From Ctena decussata (taxonomy: Eukaryota > Mollusca > Bivalvia > Lucinida > Lucinidae): a DNA stretch of 64,000 bases. Both the position numbers and the translations under genes were made by a program. Under the pieces are notes generated by a model. That model searched no databases and had not been told where the DNA came from. It was given only the letters and a program-made list of their open reading frames with translations. The stretch spans positions 6,985,415 through 7,049,414 of the forward strand of contig OZ022506.1 in NCBI GenBank assembly GCA_963989385.1. The letters run 5' to 3'. Below are positions 11,852 through 24,639 of this stretch, piece after piece; position 1 is the stretch's first letter, and each line of letters begins with the position of its first letter.

Positions 11852-14052
11852 CTGCAAATAAAAAAGATTAAATGGTTTGTTTATTGTTAGTCCCTTAAAG
11901 CACAAATCACAACTGCAGCAAACGACATTCTGAAATACTTTGTCATTGCTTTTCAGAGAGAATGAGGCTTGATATTTCAAGTGAATTCTCTCCCTAATTC
12001 TCTCCGAAAATAAAGAAGTGTCGTTTGCTACAGTATTGCTTGTCGCTTTATGGTTAATATTTGCAAGTGTTTATTTTTTTTCAATTCTCTGGACTGCAAA
12101 TTCAAGAATATTGCCAATATTTGTAAAATAGATGCCCTGAAATTAACGGAAATTGTCACGAATTCAAGAACTCGACAATAATGCCAAAAACAAAAAACAA
12201 GCAAAACAAATGAAACAGAAAGAAAAATTAAGAAAAAAGAAAAATAAAGAAAAAAGAAAAATCGAAATAAAAATTATATCAAGTTTCGTTTTCGTTCCGA
12301 CCTATAGCCATACCAAATGCACTAATAGCCAGTTTCCCGGTGGAGGAAACAAGGACTATGTGGGAAAAGTGGCTCTATGAGGTCCGGACAATCCACTATA
12401 TAACCGTCCTTCTTATAGCCATTCTTCCGGGGGGGGGGGGGAAGCACTCTCTGACAGAAACAAAGACATTTCTATTTTGGCTCTGGTCAATAAGGGCAAA
12501 CTCTTAAAAGAAAGGATTTGCTCCCTTACGAACAAAATTGTTTCCTATGGAAAAAGAACTTTCTCACGTGGACACTAAAATCTTTCCTTTAAGAGCAGAC
12601 TCCATTGTGAAAAGGTCTCATCGTCCAGGAATGCGATTAGTTTGTCACGAAAGTTGTCTCCCTCTGACAAAAGTGGTGGGAAAAAGTTCCTTCTGAACAA
12701 TTTTATTCCTGCAGTTATCTAGAAAGGATCCCGCCCTTTGTTAAGACTTCTATTTCTGCTCCAGCCACTTTCATTCAATTAGCTGGACAGATTATTCTAC
12801 AGTTGGAGTAATTACACCTTTTTTAAGATAATGACGGCAGAAATAACACCACGGGTGTCAACTTGCTATTTATAGTTGCAATATATCTACTTCCTGGTTT
12901 GTTTAAACTATTTGCTGACATTTTCGTGTGTAAGATTATCATGTGAGTCGAAAACAAACGTCATTCTGAGAATAAAAGCTAGTCAGTCGGAAGGGTAGGT
13001 ATTCTTAATCTCTACTTCGATGATCAAGTAAACGAAATTTGAAGTCAGAAAGAGAAACACTCGAACCGATGAGAAGGACAATGGCAATGAAAAATCTACT
13101 TTCATTTTCTCGTTCTCGGTGCATTAGATCTGTTTTCGGTCATATAACAATTTTACAGAACATATCGGACACATGTGTAAGGTGTGTTGGTATACCTCCA
13201 TATTTGTCAGTCATTTTCCAAAGGGGAAAAACTTTAATGACTTCATGTATGCTTTCCCGGAGAACGATGTCCTTCAAAACGTGGATCTTCTTTTAAACGA
13301 AACAATTTGTTTTCCTAAAATGTTGATCCCCTACTGAAATTATGCGAATAAATGAGAATGGATGAGTTGCTTCCCCTTGAAAGGTATCCATTCACTATTA
13401 TAACTGTGTAAATATTGCAATCATTAATGTATATTATTGCATAAATATTGGTGTCACACGCTATTAATAGACATGTTTTAACGAACATAAAACCATTTAT
13501 TGACATGGGTTTTCACGCGCCGATAATGACCACCTTGAAGACTTTTCGTATGCAAGTTGCAGGGTAAAACTCCGTCAGTAGAGAAACGAGCGGCAAAACT
13601 GCAGCTGAAGATACCGATTAAAGACTTTAACGGAAGAGTTATACAAAGGGGTGGGGGGGGGGTCTCCATAAGTGCCATTTTCTAGTTACAAATGGATTTT
13701 CACCAAACCTCACCAATATCTACTTGTAGGTGTTGGCTTTCATGTACTGAAATATTGATCTCTTCGAAAGTGTATTTTGAGTGGAGTGCAGTGTCAAAGT
13801 GGGTGGGGTAATTCCACCCCATACCTTACCATGTATCATTTTTTTTCAATTATCGCTATAAATAATCATGACTGATTTACCATTATGATTTAAAATAATA
13901 CAGGCATATATGCTAATTAATTGCGTTATCTAGCTTACCACTGTTTGCTTATTCAATACCAATATATGAGCTTATAAGTGGTAACAGGAATTTTATTTAT
14001 TTTTGCTTCTCCAAATTTGCGAAAAACCACAATTTTTCATTACTTGTCCAGG
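11852..14052. other. No gene recognised
   Basis: A-rich low complexity around 12170-12270 explains the Lys-rich frame there. A G run lies at about 12430. A weak inverted repeat at 12484-12600 (GGGCAAACTCTTAAAAGAAAGGATTT / AAAATCTTTCCTTTAAGAGCAGACTCC) may be a degraded hairpin element. The plus-strand frame 13039-13296 shows no motif. Confidence 0.4.
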
Positions 14053-16941
14053 TATATAAAGGAAACTTTGTAATTATATTGACATGATAGCGTGCATTGC
14101 AGAATTATGAGAAAACTATCCTAGGCATATTGACACCTGAATTATCTGCCCTTGATTCAAGAAAATATGAGTAATTAAAAAATAAAAGATCGAAGTTCCA
14201 CATTGCAAGGTATATTTTTATGACTCTTTTGCTCCTGTTTCTAATATCAAGGTGTTTGATGAGCTTTCGATTCCATATAGTGCCCATGATAGCACACTAG
14301 AACTGTATCTAAACAGCAGAGCTCATCCTGTTATGGGCTTGTAAGTGATAACAGGAATGCTGTTACATGCCAATTATATCACATTGAAGATTTTATTTTC
14401 CGACCCAATGTTTGATTTATGGATTTTAGATACTGATATTTCAAATGTTATTAACATACCTTAGTTCTGAATTTAAAAGTCTCACTGAAAACTAATGACA
14501 GAGACAGTGTCCTAGACCCTCCTGCCCAACACATGTCCTATTTTTTAAACTGACAGTGATCATCCTAATCTTACTTGTTTGAAGTGCTAGTATATTTAGT
14601 GTGGTCTTTGGTGACTGATTAGCTAAAAGTTTGCTCTTCATTATCTGTAACAAATAGAGCAAGATAAATCTGGTGACAGAAGTACCACTGGGTTATGCAT
14701 AATCTCTGTTTTAGCATTTTTATGCCTTTGCTTATCCTCACAGATTCTATTCTTTAAGAGTGTTCTTGTATCATATCTTCTGACAACCTTATGGTCATTT
14801 TCACCCTAAAATTCTCCTGAGAATATTTTCTTTGGTAAATATATCTCAGACAGCGTCTGTGAATGTCTTTCATTTGTGCATTTGTTCTGGTGACATGGTC
14901 AACCCATCTTAGCTGAGTTTCAGAACGCTTTATTATCCCCCGCCGAAGGCGGAGGGATATAGGTTTCTCCATGTCCGTCCGTCCGTCCGTCCGTCTGTCC
15001 GTCCTTCCTTCCGTCCGTCCGTGCGTCTGTCCGTCCGGAGCCACAACTTAGTAACCACTGGACGGAATTTCATGAAACTGTAAAGAAATATATATCACTA
15101 TAACCCGCTGATGCACGTCAAGTTTCATCAGACTGGCTTCAGTAATGCATGAGTTATTGCCCTTGATTTGTTCTAAAATCAATAAAATCAGCCATAACTA
15201 AGTAACCACTGGACGCAATTTCATGAAACTTATAATAAATATGTATCACTATATTCCGCTGATGTATGTCACGTTTCATTAGACTGGCTTCAGGGGTGCA
15301 TGAGTTATTGCCCTTTAATTGACTTAAAACAATAAAATGAGCCATAAACTAAGAAACCATTTATCAAAACTTCATACCACTGGATGGAATTTCATGAAAC
15401 TTAAAATAAATATATATCACTATAACCCGCTGATGCACATCAAGTTTCATCAGACTGGCTTCAGTAATGCATGAGTTATTGCCCTTGAATGGTTTTAAAA
15501 TCAATAAAATCAGCCATAACGAAGTAACCACTGGACGGAATTTCATGAAACTTATAATAAATATGTATCACTATATTCCGCTGATGTATGTCACGTTTCA
15601 TCAGACTGACTTCAGGCTGCATGAGTGATTGCCCTTTAATTGACTTAAAACAATAAAATGAGCCATAACTAGGTAACCAATTATCAAAACTTCATGAAAC
15701 TAAAACTTTATATGTATCACCATAAGGCGGTTATGCACATAAAGTCTCATCAGAATGGCATCAGAAATTCATGAGTTATTGCCCTTGAATGAATTTAAAA
15801 TTGACACATTTAGCCATAACTAAGTAATCAGTGAATAGAATTCTATGAAATTTTTACTAAATATCCATCACCATAACACATTGGTGCATCTTAAGTTTTG
15901 TCAAAATTTCTTTAGTTAGCAATGAGTTATTGCCCTTGAATTGGTTTAAAATCAACAAATTGAGTCAGAATTAAGTAACCAATGAATGGAATTTCATGAA
16001 ACTTCAAATAATTATGTATTGTCTTGACAGAGCAATGCACATTAAGTTTGATCTTAACTGCATCAGTAGTGCATGATTTAATGCCCTTGAATTGATTTAA
16101 ACTCCACATACATGTATTACTATAACTTAGATACTTGACTGAACAAACTAAATTAAAAGTGTACGTATCATCATAATGCAGTGATGCTTAGGCTTATGCC
16201 TCACCTAAGCCTCACTTAAGCCAGAGTAATAGTCCTTGATTTGATTTACAGTCCACAAGTTCAGCCCAGTGAACGAAATTATATGAAACTTAAAATAAAC
16301 CATAATAAGTGAATCAGGGCCACTTCGGCGGGGGATATAAATTCACCGAAATTGCTTGTATGCCTTGCATCCCTGCCCTCTACAGGACTTTCATATCCTG
16401 TCTTGCCACCTGAGTTTTAGGAGTGTCCTCACACATTTCGTGTTTGAGATTAGGGTGATCACTGTCAGATATTAAAAATATTGCGTATGTGTTGGGCCTA
16501 GGGACTAGTAGACTGTCTCTGTCATTACTATTCAGTGATACTTTGAAATTCAAGACTAAGGTATTCAATGACATTTGAAGTATCAGTATCTGAAATCCAT
16601 AAATCAAATTTTGGGTCGGAAAATGGTATCTTGAATGTGATGCAATAAGTGGCAAATAACAGGATGGACTCTGCTGTTCAGTTACAGTTCTTGTGTAATA
16701 TCACAGGCACTATATGGAATTAAAGGCCAACAAACAGTTTAATATCAGAAACATGAGCAAAAAAGTCATCAAAAATAGACCTTCCAGTGTAGAATTTCGA
16801 TCCTATATTTTCAATTTAATTACTTATATTTTCTTGAATAAAGGGCAAATAATTTAGGGTTTAATATGCCTAGGATAGTTTTCTCATAATTCTGCAATGC
16901 ACATTATCATATCAATATAATTACAAAGTTTCCTTTATATA
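14053..16941. repeat. 0.5-kb inverted repeats around a 1.9-kb centre
   Basis: 14053-14570 and 16448-16941 are reverse complements at roughly 80% identity by eye. Shared phrases include 'aaaggaaactttgtaattatattga', 'gaattatgagaaaactatcctaggcatatt' and 'ctgacagtgatca(t/c)cctaatc'. Similarity stops abruptly just outside 14053 and 16941. The centre contains the TIR/minisatellite element 14934-16337. Either this is a transposon with long terminal inverted repeats and a later insertion, or an inverted duplication. Confidence 0.7.
14934..16337. mobile_element. TIR/minisatellite element, copy 2
   Basis: Same family as 8172-9267. The left end is TATCCCCCGCCGAAGGCGG and the right end CTTCGGCGGGGGATA, a clean inverted match of about 15 bp. 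A TCCGTCCG tract sits at about 14974-15036. Units of about 150 bp begin near 15041, 15191, 15342, 15512, 15662, 15812 and 15964. It appears to have inserted between the inverted repeats listed at 14053-16941. Non-autonomous. Confidence 0.75.
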
Positions 16942-17078
16942 TCAAACCTTGTAGTTTTATAGACATGCATAGTGCGTGTAGGAATCAGCAGGGGAATGGC
17001 GATGAGGGCAAAATAAAGAGCGCCATTTTTGTAGCATTGTTGTTGAAATTATGCAATAATAGAGATCATTTTTTCTAA

Positions 17079-17177
17079 TGCATTAAAGTTTGCAAGGTAC
17101 CTCGGGAGATGTTGAAAACCTCGGCCTTCGGCCTTGGTTTTTTACATCTCCCTCGGGACATTGCAAACGTTAATGCA
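17079..17177. repeat. Hairpin element, about 48-bp arms
   Basis: TGCATTAAAGTTTGCAA...GGGAGATGTTGAAAACCTCGGCC is mirrored by GGCCTTGGTTTTTTACATCTCCC...TTGCAAACGTTAATGCA. A few mismatches and gaps are present. No coding content. Confidence 0.7.
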
Positions 17178-17233
17178 TGAAAGACCACGTTTAATCCCTA
17201 TAATGTTCACTCCTGGTTAGCTATGTACATACA

Positions 17234-17351
17234 AGGGCTGTTACAAAACGAAAAAAGAGCTGTTACGAAACGCAAAAAGTCATAGTTACCAAACGACATG
17301 GTCATCAGGTCGTTTGGTAATCATGACTTTTTTTCGTTTAGTAACCGCCCT
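17234..17351. repeat. Second hairpin, adjacent to the first
   Basis: GTTACGAAACGCAAAAAGTCATAGTTACCAAACGAC is mirrored by GTCGTTTGGTAATCATGACTTTTTTTCGTTTAGTAAC with a short loop. The outer ends AGGGCTGTTAC and GTAACCGCCCT also match inversely. It lies only about 57 bp from the hairpin at 17079-17177. Confidence 0.7.
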
Positions 17352-17654
17352 GATCATTGCATAGTTAAACAGGGGTGATACGGTATCAAAATCGACAAGC
17401 TACCATGCTCTCAGACAGTATGGTAGATTTTGTGGATAAACAAGAAGTAAAGATACTGTGAACCAAATTAGTTTGAATAACCTGCAAGTTGGAATTTAAG
17501 ATTAACTAAAAACTGTTTGATTCGTTTTTAAAATAAGGCGGTCATGTATGGTTTCAGTACAAAGGATTGGCAGGTCATGTGACGTACAAATGTATAAATC
17601 TAGTTTCTCTTTGGTGTAGTTCTAATCAACAGGCAGTATTTCTTACAAATGACA

Positions 17655-17935
17655 CGACCGCCGGGTCGCGTAGCCAGTGCAGTCGGTAGAGCGTCTGACT
17701 CAAGAACCAGCGGTCCCGGGCTCGATACCTGGACCGGTCAATTACTTTCGTTTCTCCTTCCGCTGATTCAAGAAGGGCAGTTGTCAGTTACTGGCAAAAG
17801 TAGGTGCACTAAGAACTGCTTAGCCGCTTAGCAGGTATAAGCCTGTCCAGGAATAGTGTGGTTAGGTTAACTGACCGTCCCTACATGACCACAGCTGTTT
17901 CCCGTGGACCTGAAACAATAAAACAACAACAAATA
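17655..17935 (+). mobile_element. tRNA-derived SINE
   Basis: The head 'gtcgcgtagccagtgcagtcggtagagcgtctgactc' contains an A-box-like segment and 'ggtcccgggctcgatacctgg' a B-box-like segment at tRNA spacing. The body is followed by a tail rich in AAC repeats ('aaaacaacaacaaat'), typical of SINEs retrotransposed by LINE machinery. The short open frames over it are incidental. Confidence 0.65.
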
Positions 17936-19945
17936 TTGACACGAATGATAAAAAAAAGTTATAAAGGAATGTCTATTTTCAGTTTCTCTATTCCCTTCGC
18001 AGTATCTTTCTTGACATTTTTATATTCGTTATTATTTGGTAACTTTTGTGATTGTCTTTCAAAATATCAAATACAGACACAAATATATTGCATGAAAACG
18101 TTAATTGTCCACACAAAATTAAATGTTTCGCTTCGACTTTTAAAGCTTGGGCATTATCCTATGCCAAAATGAAATATCACTTTCATTTTCATAAAATGTA
18201 TTAACAAATAGTATGATACGGTCATAATTGTCATGTAAAGGAATTCAGTAGTTCTTTTAACTATGTGATTGGCCGCATAACAGGTAAAACATTTACCATG
18301 ATGTAAAATCCTTTTGAGGATACTGTGAATGACTTTGCTGCAACTTCACAGTGTTTGATATTCTTTCTTTCTGTTTGCATTATTTGCTAGATTCTTCTTT
18401 CCGCATTGTGTAATTCAGTCAGTATGGCTTTCGAAACCCTGCGTTTTCCACGCGTTTAATTGTAACGCAGGAACAGAGTAGTTCATCCCTGATATATGTA
18501 ATTCTAAGTGCAAGCAGCATTTATATATTTTAGCCTGTCTCGAAGCCATGGAGGTATAGAAATATAATTTTTCGAAGCGCAGCCTCGTATAATTACGATA
18601 TATACTGAAGGACTTTAGAAACGCACCATTTTACATCCTCTGTTACTTCCACGTGGCTGATTTGATGATTTTTTTCTTAATCATTTTATATGTTCACAGC
18701 AATGAGCTATTGATTGCCATAAATTGGCTTTGCTCATGCTGTTTATTCTGACGTTACCATGACATTAGCGTTTTTCAACAATTGGCATCTTGCAGATGGG
18801 AGTTTAATTCGATTTGAAAACAAACAACTTTAGCTGGTAGCCAGATGTTTTAACTAATGGAAAACACAAAAAGTTTCGGAAATTACCGTTTATTTTCACT
18901 CCCAGTCGCAGCGTTTCTTTGCTGACGTCAGCCAAAATTTTTCAAACAGTAATTACAGGTTCAAGGCGTTCGATAATGACAAGATTCTTTTGTTTCCTAT
19001 GCAACACGTTCATGACTATCTGATGAGACTAAAAGATTTCAATTATTCATGTTTCTTAGGTTATAAACGGCCAATTACGTTAAAAAGTAAAGACGTGACG
19101 TAGACGAAATGAAAGAGGCCTAAAACTTCATGATTTGATTTAGTCTTGCCTACTGCATTTGAAAACTGATATTGGTTTGAAAACTTTTTTTCGCTCATAA
19201 TGTAAGGTATTGTTTCTCTGTGATTTTCTAAATTGGGGTTGTCTCAGAATTCTCGCGATGTTTCGGCAACCATAAGTCTCAGCTTTTTGATTTTCTTATT
19301 GAATGAAAGCCATCTGACAGCACTTTTTAATTCTGTTTTCACGGAATGAAAATGTTCGGCCTGTAGCAAGATATTGCCATTTTAGTAATTGGTGCGTTTC
19401 TAAAGTCTCTCAGTATATATTGTTCTACATTTCACAAAATTTCATTGGTCAAATAACGCGTATGTAAAAATTTCGCCAGTGGTATCAAAGGTCAATGAAT
19501 ATTTAATCTTTGTTCTCTCCTATCGTACTGCACTGTGAATACTAGCCTTTTACGATAGCAATGTTATTGAAAACAGACGCAGATATTCAAAACTTCCTTT
19601 TTTTCGTGGTAGATCTACTTTCGGTTTCTACTTTCGGTTTAATACACAAACAGTGCAACATGTTGGTAGCTATTTTGAAATCAGGTCAATGTCAAGACGG
19701 ACCACGGTCCATTTTGGAATTCCAGGGACAGCACTTTTTTGAGATAGGTCATTCTCGCTACCCAGTGTCAAAATTACGGTTGTGGGTGCCTACAGACATA
19801 GCTTACTTATTCATGAAAGTTATTGTCAAATCTTCAACAAGAGACATATAACAAAACACACTTCCATTTAATCTGCGCCGATTATCTTTTTTTTAAGATT
19901 TTTCTTGTTTATTTTTATGCGATTTTTAATCTTTGTTTTCTACAG
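17936..19945. other. No gene recognised; 5' flank of candidate exon
   Basis: AT-rich sequence with no convincing exon until the splice acceptor at 19945. An open frame at 19561-19851 has no recognised motif and no splice support. If 19946 begins an internal exon, upstream 5'UTR exons could lie here unseen. Confidence 0.35.
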
Positions 19946-20106
19946 AATGCCATGGGGACTTCACTAGATCATGAAATAGCTTACCTGGTGGACTGTACAA
20001 GGCAACTTGTTTGGAAGATATGTTCCGAACACTACTTTTCCTATCCAGTGGAAGGAGGGAATGATAACTTGTCAAGAGTATTGTTTGCTAAAGCATTAAT
20101 ACAACA
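19946..20106 (+). CDS. Candidate first coding exon, unknown protein
   Basis: A pyrimidine-rich acceptor (TTTGTTTTCTACAG) precedes the exon and CA|GTAAGA follows it. Inside, GCCATGG at 19950-19956 is a strong Kozak-type start. From that ATG 51 codons are open, beginning MGTSLDHEIAYLVDCTRQLV, and the exon ends in phase 2. The peptide looks like a compact mixed helical domain with two Cys and several aromatics; I do not recognise the family. All coiled-coil exons from 36 kb onward also use phase-2 introns on this strand, so this may be the N-terminus of the same gene. The distance is 16 kb and intermediate exons are uncertain, so that link is inference. Confidence 0.45.
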
Positions 20107-20424
20107 GTAAGATCTGTTCTTCTCGTTAGCGCAAGATAGAATTTGTCGAAACACTTCCAGTTTAGCGGGCCCCAGGAATCGGTAGTAAAATTAGAATGAT
20201 GGCGCGCGCAACGCGTCGTATCTATGGAGGAGAAGCTTCGCACCTCTGCTGTATGCGCCGATCTCGTTGAAAAGCAATGAAATGAAAAGATAACCTCAAA
20301 ATCGTATTTTTGCGAAAAATTATGCCAAGACAATTGATATCTATACCTAAACGTATTAGCTGCTTCCGAAGTCAGAAAATCGTACCATTACAAGTAGCTG
20401 GCTTTGTTTTGATTGATCATTTCA

Positions 20425-21598
20425 GTTGAGCATGTGACATGATGGCGCACCGGAACAACATTCAACTTTCTAACGTGGTAAGCAGAATCTGTACCATGTC
20501 TTCATTGATTTAAAAAAAAGCCTTTGACAGGGTATGGCATGCAGCCTTATGGGCCACCATGCGGAAGCACAATATCAGTGCAAATCTAGTTCGCACCATT
20601 GCGCAGCTCAGTATACGACAAGGCTACAAGTGCAGTCCTGATAAATGGCAGCACAGGAGAATGGTTCAACAATTGGAGTAAGACAAGTATGCCTTCTGTC
20701 ACCCACCCCCTTCAACGTTTTTCTCGAACGGATCATGTCTGATGCTCTGGACGAACATAACGGAAAGGTTAGCATGGGCGGCAGAACCATTAACAATCTG
20801 CGGTTTGACGATGACATAGGCGGTCTAGCTGAGGAAGAGCAGGAACAAGAAGTCCTACTCGAAAGTCTGCACAAGATATAAGATGGAGATCAGTGCTGAG
20901 AAAACCAAACTGATGACAAATAGCGCAGGTGACATCCAGAGAGAGATCAAGGTAAAAAGGAAAAAGCTGGGAACCGTGACAAGCTTCAAATACCTTGGAA
21001 CAGTTTTCTCAGATAATGGCTCAAAATAAGGGGTTCTATCAAGGATTTCACAAGCCACTTGTCTTATGCAAAGCTGAAACCAATTTGGAGAGATAACAAC
21101 ATATCTGTTGGATCAAAGGTGAAACTTATGCGCTCCCTAGTGATTTCCATATTTCTGTATGTCTGTGAATCGTGGAACTTGACATCAGAGTTAGAGAAAA
21201 GAACGCAGGCCTTTGAGTTGAGATGCTACCGAAGGTCACTGAACATTACGCATAAGGACCATATAACCAATTAGGAGGTTCGCAGAAAGACCCAAGCAGC
21301 CATTGGAGAATATGGTGACTTCCTGACGCTGGTTAAGAAACGGAAACTGATGTGGTTTGGCCATGTCACAAGATCTTCTGGGTTCGCAAAAACGATTCTA
21401 CCGGGCTTAGTGAAAGGAAAAAGAAGAAGTGGTAGACAAAAGAAAAGGTGGGAAGACAATATTAAAGAGTGGACAGGGATGGATTTGGTCAGCTCAACTA
21501 GGGCAGCTGAAAACAGGACAAGGTGGAAAGGGATTGTTTCGAAGTCATCTGTGGTGTCCCAACGACCTTGTTAGGGTATGGGATAGAATAGAATAGAT
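20425..21598 (+). pseudogene. 5'-truncated, frameshifted LINE (RT 3' half)
   Basis: A non-LTR retrotransposon fragment. It begins near the reverse-transcriptase motif FIDxKKAFDRVWHAA (frameshifted at an A run near 20512-20519). It continues through ALWATMRKHNISANLVRT, VRQVCLLSPTPFNVFLERIM, an FDDD box (the usual catalytic F/YADD, at about 20800-20815), and SFKYLGTVFSD. It ends with the C-terminal region KLMWFGHVTRSSG...GRQKKRWEDNIKEWTGM. At least two frame changes and one stop inactivate it. The 3' end has GGGATAGAATAGAATAGATAG-like short repeats. The C-terminal pattern resembles RTE/Jockey-type LINEs; the exact clade is uncertain. A second copy is at 35347-36066. Confidence 0.8.
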
Positions 21599-22491
21599 AG
21601 AGTGAAGCAAAAGAGCTATCAATTTGACGCGAAGCAGTTTCTACCAACGAAAAACACAAACTCAGCTGCTCAAATGCCTCTGAGGTTGCGAGATTTGTTT
21701 AAACTAACTGAAAATGTCGACAGACTGATACAATCGTTTTTTTCTGTGTTTCTTGTAAGTTTTGTGATGAAGGACGCTTTGGCCTACGAAGGGACTCGTC
21801 TGTCAGTCTAGACTAGTGTTGCTAGCGTTGTTCTAACAAAGCATGTCGTAAGAAAGTATCAATTAGACAAGGAGCATGGTTTTCTAGAGTAATCTACTCC
21901 TTGGAACAATCTTCTTTCTCACATATTTCTGGGTTAGCAGATTTGAACAGGGATTTGTGGAACATGAGAAAGCAATCTCACTAACAACTATCGTCCACTG
22001 GTACAATTTTTCAAGAGGGGTCTGCATTTAAGTACTGGAAATTTTCTGCAAAAAGATACGCGGTTCTTGTAAAGTAGTAGAAATAGGCGAGTCCAGTTTG
22101 GGTAAACGAAAAGGAGTATATGGCGTCCGGTTGTTTAATGGCATAGAAAGAGACACTAAAGAATACTTTTTATACACCTGTTTGAAAAACGGGAGTGTTA
22201 TGTTATGGCGCTGGCGTCCGTCCATCCGTCCGTCCGGCGTTACTTTTTTCATTAAGGATAACTCCTCCTACTATTTACTTTTGATCAAGCTGAAACTTGG
22301 AATATAGTGAGACTATGAGGTGGACCATCATAATTATATCACTTCGGGGTTACGCTCCATTGACTTTTAGCGGAGTTACAGCCCTTTACTTAGATTTTTA
22401 TCATGTTCATTTCCTGATTAATCCTCAGTCTGTTTTTGTCTAGTTATGCTGAAACTGAACATTCGAGGAAGAGGAGGATGTCGCTCGAATA
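21599..22491. other. No gene; repeat monomer
   Basis: Around 22205-22440 a CGTCCGTCCATCCGTCCGTCCGG tract leads into one unit resembling the minisatellite elements elsewhere ('aaggataactcctcctac...gctgaaacttgg'). Nothing else is recognised. Confidence 0.4.
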
Positions 22492-22695
22492 AATGATAGT
22501 TGTCAAGGTACCCAAATCATAAGTCCGAACTCGTTGGTCATTTAAACATAGACAATTCCGGAATACTTTAGATACACAGACATGGACCCAAAAACAGAGG
22601 TGTGATCAGGTGCCCGCGGGGTAGTAAGCATCACCTGCCTATTATAATACACCCGCCATATCTATGTATCTGTGGAAAAAGTCAGTGAAAATGAA
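22492..22695 (-). mobile_element. Solo 3' fragment of a Penelope-like element
   Basis: About 200 bp match the 3' non-coding end of the element at 38146-39040 at high identity, sharing 'cccaaatcataagtc', 'gaggtgtgatcaggtgcccg' and 'ccgccatatctatgtatctg'. No coding part is attached, as expected for a severely 5'-truncated insertion. Confidence 0.7.
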
Positions 22696-24639
22696 ACGGG
22701 TTAAATAAAGGATATAAAGGACGGGTTACACTTTGGCCGATTTTGTGCCCACGGCGTATCTTGATTATATTTTTTGTATTTAAAAGCTTGGCATTTGGCA
22801 GTTTATATAAGCCCCCATTACAGTTTGCGTTTCATAAATAATGACGTGACTTCCTGTTAATTGCATATGGGGTGCTGAACGACCTGCGGTTTTTCGATAT
22901 AATCAGCAATTCCGCTGACATATCAGCCCTCCAAACTGACAGATATGATACTTTTGGTTCTTATCCACAGTCTTAGAAAGATATTTTCGCTCTAACCATC
23001 TAGTAAGGAGAATTTTTTTTTTTTTTACGACACCTCAGAACAGTAGATTTTACAAGTGTTTATGAACACAATTATAAGCATGTAAAGCGTTCGCTTTTGT
23101 GAAAATAATGAAACAAATGAACAGGAAGTCGATTATAACCGACTGATATTGTTAAGCAAATGTATTCATGGCGATACGCTTTTGCACGCTTTAGTTGTGG
23201 CAAGTGCGTGAAAAGGTCATCTACCTTCTTCTTTTATTAAGCATTATTCACTACTTACACATATAATGGAAGCATCATATCAAATATTAAACACGTATGA
23301 AATAATATGTATTTATGGATGCTACAAAGCTACAAATGTTTAAAATATTAGACACAATCAGTGAACCAAGAAATAGAAATATAGGTCACAGGGACCTACA
23401 TGTAGTACCAAATGAGACGCAGCACTGAAGTGACTTTCTATGTCAAGGTCGATGAAGAGTCAATTAAATATTAGTTTGAAATAAGACATTAATTCAGTGG
23501 ATCGTGAAATATAAGTATAACCTACAAATAGTATGCCGTCACTTTCAATGTCTAACTGAACCATTGTCTTTAGTATGATGCATACATAAGTTTGAATATA
23601 TAAGGAAAATAACAGTGACCTTTTAAATATATGTAACAGTAACCTACAAATAGTATGAGGTTTGTTTTTCATCGTTAGACTGACCAACTATTTGTAATTA
23701 TGTTGCGATTTTAAAACCCGCGTTGAGATATAAGTGAAAATCCTGGTCCATGCATAAAGTTCAAGAACTCGGTGTGCATGGATGCTTTGCAGTTCCTACA
23801 TTTTAAGGATATGATGTGATAAAATATCAGCACTCCTACATCAAAGATATCAAAAGAGGTAAGGAAACGCTCATCCAAGTAACTTGTCATACAAAGTTAG
23901 TGGACCAAAGTTCAAGGTCACAGAATTTTACATTGCATCAGCTTCAGGCAGAGGGATATATCATCTGACCACGTCGCAACATTATACCATCAGAGGTTAT
24001 ATCACAGCATAATGATGGAGGACATTAAGTCTAACGCCTTATATATACACATAACGACATACCTATACGTATGCCCAGCGCTGCGCCCGACCCCCCTCCC
24101 CATCCCCACCACACACAAGCGGAATTCTTGGTGAGGAAATTAGGAACACAAACTACATAGATGAACACTTTGAAAAAGATGGTTTGTGTCGAATAATGCC
24201 TCTATTTTCTATCAATTACAAAATATACTGATGCGATTTTGATATCCTTTTGTCCTAGTGTTGGATACATAAAAATTCACTCAAAAAGTTTATTTTTCGT
24301 TTACTCCTACGCTCGTAACCACTGTAATGTAACCCGTTTATGATGAATATGTATATGAGGAATAATTATGTATAAAAATTGTAGTGGTTACGAGGGTAGG
24401 ATGAAGCGAAATTTGGATGCATAGTGGACGTTGGTAGTTCAAATTCCCATAGGCTCAATGTTAAATGTTGCAGACAGTACATGTATTCAACCGCAAATTA
24501 TCCTAAAAGGCATCAAAATACGGGAAAATGAAATCGTACAGAATGAACTAGAAACATATAGCTAACATTTCTGCATGTTTTTGTGGTTAAATGCCTACCT
24601 TCGAAAATCGGCCTTTTTAGTGGGCACTTTGCAATAGTA
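22696..24639. other. No gene recognised
   Basis: A T run lies at about 23011-23026. A roughly 45-bp phrase (AACCTACAAATAGTATG) occurs at about 23518 and 23640. No splice-supported exon is seen. Confidence 0.4.

Noticed and set aside
12153..12380. Plus-strand frame rich in Lys/Arg
   Set aside because: Arises from an A-rich low-complexity run; no motif or splice site.
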